From Microcaldota archaeon (GTDB taxonomy: Archaea; Micrarchaeota; Micrarchaeia; Micrarchaeales; CABMGC01), in NCBI GenBank assembly GCA_021792235.1, contig JAJYVC010000005.1:1-28544 (forward strand): a stretch of DNA of 28,544 bases, written 5' to 3'. Shown here piece after piece: positions 22,285 to 28,544 of this stretch. Every line of letters begins with the position of its first letter. The stretch's first letter is position 1. The notes under the pieces were generated by a model. The model worked only from the letters and a program-made list of their open reading frames with translations, did not search any database and was not told where the DNA came from. A program made the translations under genes and the position numbers.

Positions 22285-24555
22285 ATGATTGAGATGCAGC
22301 CTCCAATCCCAATAGCAAGGCTGGTTATGGATGTACTGAAGCTCAGCAGGGAATCCGGAGGATACAGGGAGTTCATCTCTAAATTCGGCGAATATGTACA
22401 GACCAATCTCGGGATAAATGAGGTCATAGTAAAGGACGGTTCGCAGAGCCAGCAGTTCAGTCCAATAGAGGAGACTGCGCTGAATACGAACAAACCCTAC
22501 ACAGAGAATGGTCTTAGTGGGTATTCTGCTACTGAACTCATAGAGTACAGCAACAGGGGATACAAGTGCTGTGCAATACTACCAATATCAAAGGACGGCA
22601 AGGTCTTCGGCACCATCACGATGCTGTCAAAAGATGAAGCAGGCTTCGCGCCTGATCACAGTACTCTCTTCTCCATCGCCTCGGAGATAGTAAGCAGCGA
22701 AGCAGGATCCAAATACGAGCGTGATAAGAGCTTCAATGTTGCCAAGTACTTTGATGCATCGTTCAGCAACATGATGCCGCAATTGCTGATTAGTTCTGAA
22801 GGCAGCATAATCAGGGCAAACAAGCCTGCGCTAAATTGCTTTGACAGGAACCAAAAAGAGCTTTACGGTGCAAAGCTCTCCGACATATTCGAACTCGACA
22901 AGCAATCCGTCGAACTACTTAACAAGGGCAGCATCATAGAGGCAGGGTTGAAGGCGGATCAGGGAAAGTCTTTTGAGATATCTCCTAGCAGGATAAATGA
23001 AAGCCTGCTGCACCTTATGATAAACGAGACGAGCAAGGCAAAGGAAGCCGAAGAGAGATCCAAATTGATTGATCGGAGCAACGATCAGGTATTTATGACT
23101 CTTGACAAGGACCTTAGCATATCCTGGATAAGCAGCGCCTCCAACTCAATGTTCGGTATAAATGGAGACCTGCTGGTTGGAAAGCGGTTCACTGATTTCA
23201 TTAAAGTGCCTACCACCATCTCCGATATAATGCAAAAGCTCTCAGGCACCAGGTATTATGGTCAGATAACCCTAAGTTTTGGGAACGATGCCGAGCTTAA
23301 CGCCAATCTTTCCGCATACAAGAGTTCAGGCCGCATATACTGCATAATATCCAAGGATTACGAGCGCATACTCAGGTTCGCGCAAGGAATGACTGATGAT
23401 GTGATAGGGCTGTCAAATGACCCGATGATAGAGATAGACAAATTGGGTTACATTGTCTCCCACAACAGTGCCGCAGAAACCCTATTCAAGCTTGGAAATG
23501 GCACGGAGGGCACACAGATATATTCCCTCTGCGCGGATGACGAGAGCCGGGCAAAGATAGCCACTTCGCTTTCTGTCGCAGCAAACAACGGCTACATAAG
23601 GGATGTTTACGTCAACATGATTGAACTCAAGGATCGCACCGAAGTGCCGTGTGTGCAGACCGTAAAGGCGATCCTTGACGCTAATGGAAGAGCCTCAAAA
23701 TTCCTGCTTATGAGTAAGGAGCTTTTGACAAAGAGAAGAATAGAGCAGATTGAGGATGCCAAGGAAAGGGCCGAGGACGAAGTAAAGAAGTTCAAGGCGG
23801 AAAGCGAGCTCAAGTCCCAGTTCATTTACAACATATCTCACGATCTAAAGACGCCAATAACCAACATAATGGGTTTCTCAAAGCTGCTGCTTACTGATGG
23901 CTCAGATACGCTGTCAAAGGAGCAGAAGGATTACATCCAGATAATATATGATGAATCAGAAAGGTTCCTAGAGCTTGTGAAACAGGTCCTCGATGTGGCG
24001 AAGCTGCAGTCTGGAATAGTCAAATTAGATCTGCAGCAGGTGAATTTCAACGAGATAAAGAACAATCCGAGCATAAAGTCCCTTGCAGAAGCCTGCCAGA
24101 ACAAAGGTCTCGAGTTCTCGTGGGTGGTTGACTACGATGTGCCCGAGATCACCGCGGATCCAAACAGGGTAATACAGGTGTTTTCAAATCTGATAGGCAA
24201 TGCGATAAAGTTCACCGAGAAGGGCAGCATAAGCATAAGGGTGTCAAGGAAGAAGGGCAGCGTCAGCGTTGACGTATCGGACACCGGAATAGGTATAAGC
24301 AAGTCAGATATACCTAAGATATTCAAGAAGTTTTACCAGTTGAAGCGTGGTCTGATAAAGCAGGAGGGATCAGGGACGGGTCTGGGGCTGTCAATAGTCA
24401 GTGAGATAGTGCATCTGCACCACGGCCAGGTACGTGTGGTTGATTCTGATGTAGGAAAGGGAACCACATTTAGGTTCACGCTGCCCATAAAGCCCAAGAT
24501 ACCGAAAAAGACCCTGAAGTACAACAAGGCTGAGCACCAGGCCGATGCCATCTAG
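22285..24555 (+). CDS. Cytoplasmic sensor histidine kinase (GAF-PAS-PAS-PAS-HisKA-HATPase)
   Basis: The 756-residue protein has no membrane helix, so it senses an internal signal. In order: a GAF-like domain at about 10-145 (CCAILPISKDGKVFGTITML at 95-114), three PAS-like domains at about 155-255, 260-365 and 370-480, a coiled coil at 482-512, the HisKA dimerisation helix with phospho-acceptor His519 in ISHDLKTPITNI, and a HATPase_c domain with N box 635-643 (NLIGNAIKF), G1 DTGIG 666-670, F box near 680-686 and G2 GTGLGLSI 697-704. All kinase motifs are intact. No response regulator or receiver domain is encoded nearby, so its partner is elsewhere. Two-component kinases are uncommon in small-genome archaea. 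Expression is probably leaderless with a candidate operator next to the start. Confidence 0.95.
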   Translation: MIEMQPPIPIARLVMDVLKLSRESGGYREFISKFGEYVQTNLGINEVIVKDGSQSQQFSPIEETALNTNKPYTENGLSGYSATELIEYSNRGYKCCAILPISKDGKVFGTITMLSKDEAGFAPDHSTLFSIASEIVSSEAGSKYERDKSFNVAKYFDASFSNMMPQLLISSEGSIIRANKPALNCFDRNQKELYGAKLSDIFELDKQSVELLNKGSIIEAGLKADQGKSFEISPSRINESLLHLMINETSKAKEAEERSKLIDRSNDQVFMTLDKDLSISWISSASNSMFGINGDLLVGKRFTDFIKVPTTISDIMQKLSGTRYYGQITLSFGNDAELNANLSAYKSSGRIYCIISKDYERILRFAQGMTDDVIGLSNDPMIEIDKLGYIVSHNSAAETLFKLGNGTEGTQIYSLCADDESRAKIATSLSVAANNGYIRDVYVNMIELKDRTEVPCVQTVKAILDANGRASKFLLMSKELLTKRRIEQIEDAKERAEDEVKKFKAESELKSQFIYNISHDLKTPITNIMGFSKLLLTDGSDTLSKEQKDYIQIIYDESERFLELVKQVLDVAKLQSGIVKLDLQQVNFNEIKNNPSIKSLAEACQNKGLEFSWVVDYDVPEITADPNRVIQVFSNLIGNAIKFTEKGSISIRVSRKKGSVSVDVSDTGIGISKSDIPKIFKKFYQLKRGLIKQEGSGTGLGLSIVSEIVHLHHGQVRVVDSDVGKGTTFRFTLPIKPKIPKKTLKYNKAEHQADAI

Positions 24556-24559
24556 CGGT

Positions 24560-25531
24560 TCAAACGCCGAATATGGTGCATTTGTCAGTGCCCTGGCTGA
24601 TAGTGGTATAGTTTTCAAGCACTGCGCTATAGCTCCTTCCGAAATCGCCGTTGAACACAGAAGTTGTAGTATAGTTGCCTGTCATATTGTACTCTACTGT
24701 GGCAAAGTGCCTGTTGCCTGAAGGAACTACTTCGGTATATGTTATGTTGTAGATATTGTTGCCAAGGCTCTGCGCGCTGCTAGTCACGTATTCCGGCGCG
24801 ACTAGGCTTGCATTCTGGAATGTAAGGCTCCCGGAAGGTGTGGTACCGTACATTGCAGCGAATTCAATATCGTACGTCTGCTGGGTGCATTCGCTGTGCT
24901 GTTTAATGAATATGCCGCTGAAACCTGTTATCACCTTGCCAACTGCAGTACCGTTCGCGCTTATTATTGCCTGCGCGGTAAGGTTCACATTCAATGCTGT
25001 GGTGGTAGAAACCGCCACTGTCGTGGTGCTTGCAGCCACTGTCGTAGTGGCTTCAATCGTGGTAGCAGCCGCTGTTGTCTGCGCACCTGTTGGCGCCACC
25101 GTTCCCTCAGGCCGTATCATTTTTACCCCACTGCTGACCTTCACGCCGAAACTTGACGGCAGGTAAGTGAGGTTAAGCGTTGCGCTATCGCCCGACACGG
25201 AAACCAGCGATATGCCAAGGTCCGCAGTCGATGAGCCTATTAAGCTGACATTCGCAGACTGGCCCGTAGAAAGCTGGACTACTGCCATGTCATTCAAGAG
25301 AATGGGCGTCCTGCCTATGTAAACCACAGAGTTGGAGCCTGACACCGACTCTACCATAACCGACGATAAGTTGGAGTCGCCGGCAAGATGAAAGCTATAT
25401 GTGGAATTTCTGGAAAGCGACAGCGTTTTTGACGTGGAGAGTGTCGGCGCACCGCCCGAAAGCAGCAGCGCAACTGCTGCTATTACTACTATTATGACTA
25501 TAACTGCCAAAACAGCATATCCCAGCTTCAT
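24560..25531 (-). CDS. Membrane-anchored Thr/Ala-rich surface glycoprotein
   Basis: I take ATG 25531 (323 residues) because CTATAAAAG at 25566-25574 lies just upstream; the open frame reaches 25615 but would put the start before this promoter. Residues 5-25 are a single membrane helix (VLAVIVIIVVIAAVALLL) that should anchor an external protein. A beta-rich domain follows, then a mucin-like linker near residues 145-185 made of TTAAATT, EATTTVAAS and TTTVAVSTTT runs, then a second beta domain with several Asn-x-Ser/Thr sites and two cysteines (about 219 and 319) that could bridge. I do not recognise a family. The domain plan resembles the DUF2341 protein at 11009, also helix, stalk, sandwich. 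Confidence 0.8.
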   Translation of the reverse strand: MKLGYAVLAVIVIIVVIAAVALLLSGGAPTLSTSKTLSLSRNSTYSFHLAGDSNLSSVMVESVSGSNSVVYIGRTPILLNDMAVVQLSTGQSANVSLIGSSTADLGISLVSVSGDSATLNLTYLPSSFGVKVSSGVKMIRPEGTVAPTGAQTTAAATTIEATTTVAASTTTVAVSTTTALNVNLTAQAIISANGTAVGKVITGFSGIFIKQHSECTQQTYDIEFAAMYGTTPSGSLTFQNASLVAPEYVTSSAQSLGNNIYNITYTEVVPSGNRHFATVEYNMTGNYTTTSVFNGDFGRSYSAVLENYTTISQGTDKCTIFGV

Positions 25532-25656
25532 ACTACCAGCTACAGCATATAGGGCGGATAATAAGCTTTTATAGTTTGTGATAAAACCTCGGCACAGGCT
25601 TGTATTAGGGCCCAAGGCCCCGATAGTATTTTAATTTTAGCACATAATACTTACTT

Positions 25657-26496
25657 ATGTCAACCAATGCAATGCGGCTTTATGCAGCAGTTACAATCCT
25701 GTTCCTCGCCGCAGTATCAAATGCAACCTACCTTAATGTGCTGGGCCCGTCAAGTGCGGTCCTCCAGAACGGCCAGAGCATATACTTGGGCAAGGTGGGA
25801 CCTGGCGAAAGCTTCTATTTAGAGGCATCCGCAAGCACAACCAACGCTACTGGGTTCGCCATAAACATAGGGTGGGACCGGCTCGAGGCAGCGAGCCTGC
25901 CGACGGGATGGTATTCTCAGCCTTCGTTACTGTACGAGAATCCAATGAAAATGAAGGTCACTGTGCCTTCCACAGCCCAGAACGGTACGTACAACCTGAC
26001 CATAGCGGCCATAAACGTGGGAAATTATTCCAAGCTGGGAAACTTCACGTTCAGCGCGTATGTGAATGTGACTCCAAACGTATTCAACCTCTCTGTAACT
26101 CCATCCTCAATACAGTCTGGGGTTGACGAGCCCACAAACCTGTACATATCAATAAACAACACAGGAATATCTGATGATCCGTTCAGCATAAGCATATCCG
26201 GCCTGCCTGCCTGGGATGTCAAAGAGCAAGTCGTAGCACTCCACGAAACCCAGAGCACTTACGTATACCCTGTATATGTGAATGAATCCGGGAGCTACCG
26301 TTTCAATGTCACCGTAGTTTCAACAACCAGCCCGGTAATAGCCAGAAACGCGCCAGTAAGCCTTGTCGCACAGCCTAGCCTACTTAACGATTACAGCGCT
26401 GTAGGCCAGGGAATAATACTTTCCCCTGTAATATTCTACCCGTCATACGACATAATGCTCTTCCTGTCACACGTCTACAGCGCATTATTCGGCTGA
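25657..26496 (+). CDS. Secreted beta-sandwich protein
   Basis: The 279-residue protein begins with a signal peptide (MRLYAAVTILFLAAVSNA at 6-23). The mature part looks like two Ig-like or NPCBM/APHP-type beta-sandwiches, about 24-135 and 140-240, with many Asn-x-Thr/Ser sites (NYT/NLT/NVT). Motifs such as VGPGESFYLEA and QNGTYNLTIAA are typical of COG1470-like archaeal surface repeats. The C-terminus (about 250-279) is hydrophobic (IILSPVIFYPSYDIMLFL) and could retain it at the membrane. TTTTAATTTT about 25 nt before ATG 25657 suggests a leaderless start. The next gene follows after 13 nt, making a two-gene operon. Confidence 0.82.
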   Translation: MSTNAMRLYAAVTILFLAAVSNATYLNVLGPSSAVLQNGQSIYLGKVGPGESFYLEASASTTNATGFAINIGWDRLEAASLPTGWYSQPSLLYENPMKMKVTVPSTAQNGTYNLTIAAINVGNYSKLGNFTFSAYVNVTPNVFNLSVTPSSIQSGVDEPTNLYISINNTGISDDPFSISISGLPAWDVKEQVVALHETQSTYVYPVYVNESGSYRFNVTVVSTTSPVIARNAPVSLVAQPSLLNDYSAVGQGIILSPVIFYPSYDIMLFLSHVYSALFG

Positions 26497-26509
26497 GCAG
26501 GAGGTTCAA

Positions 26510-27193
26510 ATGAAGAGCAGACACAGGCAAGCAAGCAAGGTCATGTACGTCAGGCTCAGATCACTAGATGACCTGGCAAGGTATGTGTGCAATTACGATT
26601 ATACCAGCTCTGCTCTGCTTTCGGCGAAGCACGGAAAGGAGTACAGGATAATGGCAATAGGGGAAAAGATTGGCAGCATCCGCCTTGCATATTATGTGAG
26701 CTCAGTAAAGCCAGAAACTGTGATAAGCTATACATATCCGTCTTCAGCCTACCAGAAGGAGAACTCTCATTTCATGGAAGGCAGCTTGCAGGAGCAGTCA
26801 AGCTATATGCGGATAATAAGGGCAAGCTCGCTGAGCCTGAGGAGCTCTGGCAGAGTCAAGGTGTCGAGCACAGTAATGTTGTCAAGTGCAAGCGACTTGG
26901 TGACTGCGGTGCTGCTCAACGGCGCAGGTAGCGATTCGATACCCTACCTATACTCCTTTGACTACAAGGGCAGCAAGGTCTTGTGTGCGTTCGACATAAT
27001 CGATGGTCTATCGGACGACAGCAGCATATTGTACTGTGCCGTCGCTGCCAAAGGTCAGTCAGGAAATTTCGCAAGGTATAAATATAGTGAGAACAAGATT
27101 GATTTTACGGACCACATGGGCGAGCATTCATATATGTACGCCAAGATAATAAATCTCGCCGGGCCGTTTCCGTTCTTCAAAATGCCCAATTAG
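26510..27193 (+). CDS. Protein of unknown function, second gene of an operon
   Basis: I do not recognise this 227-residue protein. It has a basic start (MKSRHRQASK), no signal peptide or membrane helix, and alternating strands, with an internal run of Ser-rich strands at about 100-130 and a hydrophobic middle (DLVTAVLLNGAG). It could be a cytosolic beta-sandwich. A strong Shine-Dalgarno, GGAGGT, lies 6 nt before the ATG, unlike the leaderless genes around it, consistent with translation from within the transcript of the secreted-protein gene. The last codons and the stop (ATG CCC AAT TAG) lie partly in tRNA-Asn: positions 27184-27193 are shared. Confidence 0.78.
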   Translation: MKSRHRQASKVMYVRLRSLDDLARYVCNYDYTSSALLSAKHGKEYRIMAIGEKIGSIRLAYYVSSVKPETVISYTYPSSAYQKENSHFMEGSLQEQSSYMRIIRASSLSLRSSGRVKVSSTVMLSSASDLVTAVLLNGAGSDSIPYLYSFDYKGSKVLCAFDIIDGLSDDSSILYCAVAAKGQSGNFARYKYSENKIDFTDHMGEHSYMYAKIINLAGPFPFFKMPN

Positions 27194-27255
27194 CTCAGTG
27201 GTAGAGCGCCTGGCTGTTAACCAGGATGTCGCAGGTTCGATCCCCGCATTGGGCG
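27184..27255 (+). tRNA. tRNA-Asn(GUU)
   Basis: A 72-nt cloverleaf: acceptor GCCCAAT with ATTGGGC, D arm GCTC...GAGC, anticodon arm CCTGG-CTGTTAA-CCAGG with anticodon GTT, T arm GCAGG-TTCGATC-CCCGC (one G-C/A mismatch position not fully regular), and discriminator G at 27255. The first ten bases overlap the end of the preceding CDS. No intron. Confidence 0.95.
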
Positions 27256-27286
27256 TCCCATCTTTACCTAGCCAGTCAGGGCCAAT

Positions 27287-28544
27287 TCAGCTCAGGTCCA
27301 CAGGTCTGCTGTGCCTTCCGAAGAACATGCCTGCATATCTTGACAGCAGCGGCACCTGCACAATAATTGATATGAACACGACGCCCAGCACCATCGCAGT
27401 TATTGTGGAAAGCGCATATGACGAGACCACTCCTGAATACGCGAGTGTTGCAAGCAGCGCTATGGAAAGGGCACCCCTAACCCCTCCCAGTGTAGCAACG
27501 CTGCCCCATTTGCGCGGCAGTTTCCTTCCCATGCCGCTAAATGCAGTGAATATCGGATAGACAGTTATGACTCTTGCCACTAGCGTTGAGACGTACGCCA
27601 CGATTATTACCGCTGATGCCTGGAAGAACAGCGATAGGTTCGTATCAAAGCCTATCAGCAGGAACGCTACTGCATTGCCTACGAATGCAGCCATCTCCCA
27701 GAACGACGTTATCGAACGCTTCACACTCTTGGTAACTGCCTTAGTTGTGCTGTTACCAAAGTAGAGCCCCACTATGGCAACGGCTATTAGGCCGGAGGCC
27801 CCAAGAGATGTGGAAAGTACATAGGAACCATAGACAGCAGCTATCGTAAGCGTAGTTCCGGCTAGCTTGTCATTCACCCTAGAATGGACCAATTTTGCCA
27901 TGGCCGCGACCACGAGACCTATGGTTATGCCACCTACAAAACTATATACGAAGAACTCGGCGCCGCTCAATACCTGTGCACTATGCAAACCAGAAGAAGA
28001 AAGTATTACCGTGAATAGCACTATTGCAGTGGCGTCATTGAATGCGGCTTCCAAATCCATGAGTGTGGAGAGTTTTGAAGGCACCTTCACATACTTGAAT
28101 ATCTGGAGCACGGTTATGGTGTCTGTAGGCGCTATTATTGCCGCGAATAGCAGCGATGAGAACAATGAGATACCCTCAATCTTCCATACTGCAACTGCCA
28201 CTACCGCTGTGGACAGCAGTACGCCAACCGTCGCAAGTACAAGTGCGGGCCTTATCACGGATCTAAGCTCGTCCCTCTTTATGTGTATCATCGCCTCGAA
28301 GATCAGAGGAGGCACCACTAGCCCCACGAAAAGGCCCGTCCCGACAAGCTGGCCATACAAGGCCCTTATCCATTGTATAGAGACCTGCAAAATACCTGAA
28401 AGAGGATACGTTCCAAGCGCAGCAGTGGATAGCACAGTCACCCCTATGCCTATGAACACCAGCACAACTGTATACGGCACCTTGAATCTCAGCGCGATAA
28501 GCTGTGCTATAAGCATCAGCATCACGAACACTGTAAGCGCAATC
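27287..28544 (-). CDS. CPA1-family Na+/H+ antiporter, 5' end beyond right edge
   Basis: The visible ~418 residues contain about 11-12 membrane helices and the monovalent cation:proton antiporter-1 signatures: VGLVVPPLIFEA in the first third, AAIIAPTDTITVL, and EAAFNDATAIVLF, whose Asn-Asp pair marks electroneutral CPA1 exchangers. VATLGGVRGALSIALL matches the conserved late Gly-Gly-x-Arg-Gly helix. It exchanges Na+ (or K+) for H+ to control internal pH or salt. The frame continues past the edge, so only a few N-terminal residues are missing; a GTG at 28529-28531 is the first internal start. There is no C-terminal RCK/TrkA domain. It is convergent with tRNA-Asn, 31 nt away. Confidence 0.95.
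   Translation of the reverse strand, partial: IALTVFVMLMLIAQLIALRFKVPYTVVLVFIGIGVTVLSTAALGTYPLSGILQVSIQWIRALYGQLVGTGLFVGLVVPPLIFEAMIHIKRDELRSVIRPALVLATVGVLLSTAVVAVAVWKIEGISLFSSLLFAAIIAPTDTITVLQIFKYVKVPSKLSTLMDLEAAFNDATAIVLFTVILSSSGLHSAQVLSGAEFFVYSFVGGITIGLVVAAMAKLVHSRVNDKLAGTTLTIAAVYGSYVLSTSLGASGLIAVAIVGLYFGNSTTKAVTKSVKRSITSFWEMAAFVGNAVAFLLIGFDTNLSLFFQASAVIIVAYVSTLVARVITVYPIFTAFSGMGRKLPRKWGSVATLGGVRGALSIALLATLAYSGVVSSYALSTITAMVLGVVFISIIVQVPLLSRYAGMFFGRHSRPVDLS

Noticed and set aside
1..28544. CRISPR arrays, insertion sequences, inteins
   Set aside because: No regularly spaced repeats, transposase motifs or terminal inverted repeats were seen, and RtcB has normal length without an intein.
1..28544. 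A new multi-gene defence or biosynthetic system
   Set aside because: Genes are mostly single units with unrelated functions; the mobile-element signal at 6003-6821 is debris rather than a working module.

Overview
The window is from an archaeon. The 23S rRNA fragment, class I lysyl-tRNA synthetase, fibrillarin (FlpA), RtcB, PAC2 proteasome chaperone and TATA boxes placed for leaderless transcripts all point that way. The small tightly packed genes, an rRNA gene separated from 16S, short insertions in odd places in tRNA genes, and a modest central metabolism suggest a DPANN lineage, most plausibly Micrarchaeota (ARMAN-like). That placement is inference; no tree was computed.

Layout. 1-1950 (minus): the 5' two-thirds of a 23S rRNA gene, running off the left edge, with its own promoter near 2140 and no 16S upstream. 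2232-4420 (minus): a phage-type DUF7768 protein, a small helical unknown, a possible TraB/ChaN-like protein, and an 80-residue basic two-repeat protein with a clear hairpin/oligo-T terminator. 4553-5843: a PAC2 chaperone with a C-terminal HbYX tail, and a glycine-rich unknown. 5930-6821: tRNA-Leu(UAA) with a D-loop insertion, followed by gene debris: an integrase tail, a RelE-like remnant and an orphan C-terminus. 6833-8517 (minus): thiL-thiE, making thiamine diphosphate. 8578-9445: tRNA-Thr, a frame-broken small membrane protein, and a chagasin-like small protein.

9437-12383 (minus): LysRS, a membrane-anchored DUF2341 surface protein and tRNA-Lys. 12444-15728: an alpha/beta hydrolase, an Mqo-like FAD oxidoreductase and a D-2-hydroxyacid dehydrogenase. 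15749-18220: a basic C39-like protein whose expected nucleophile is serine, tRNA-Leu(CAA) with a T-loop insertion, and RtcB, the ligase that would join spliced tRNA halves. 18256-21372: a GH13 oligo-1,6-glucosidase, a zinc-ribbon/helical-repeat protein and an HPP-family membrane protein. 21568-24555: FlpA and a divergent soluble GAF-PAS-PAS-PAS histidine kinase with no partner in view. 24560-27255: three surface or unknown proteins and tRNA-Asn, whose first bases also encode the end of the preceding protein. 27287-28544: a CPA1 Na+/H+ antiporter cut by the right edge.

Three themes connect the genes. RNA processing: two interrupted tRNA-Leu genes, RtcB, FlpA and LysRS near tRNA-Lys. Cell surface: three secreted or anchored proteins, HPP and the antiporter. 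Expression: most transcription units begin with a TATA box about 25-33 nt before the start codon and no Shine-Dalgarno, whereas a downstream gene in an operon (26510) has a strong one.
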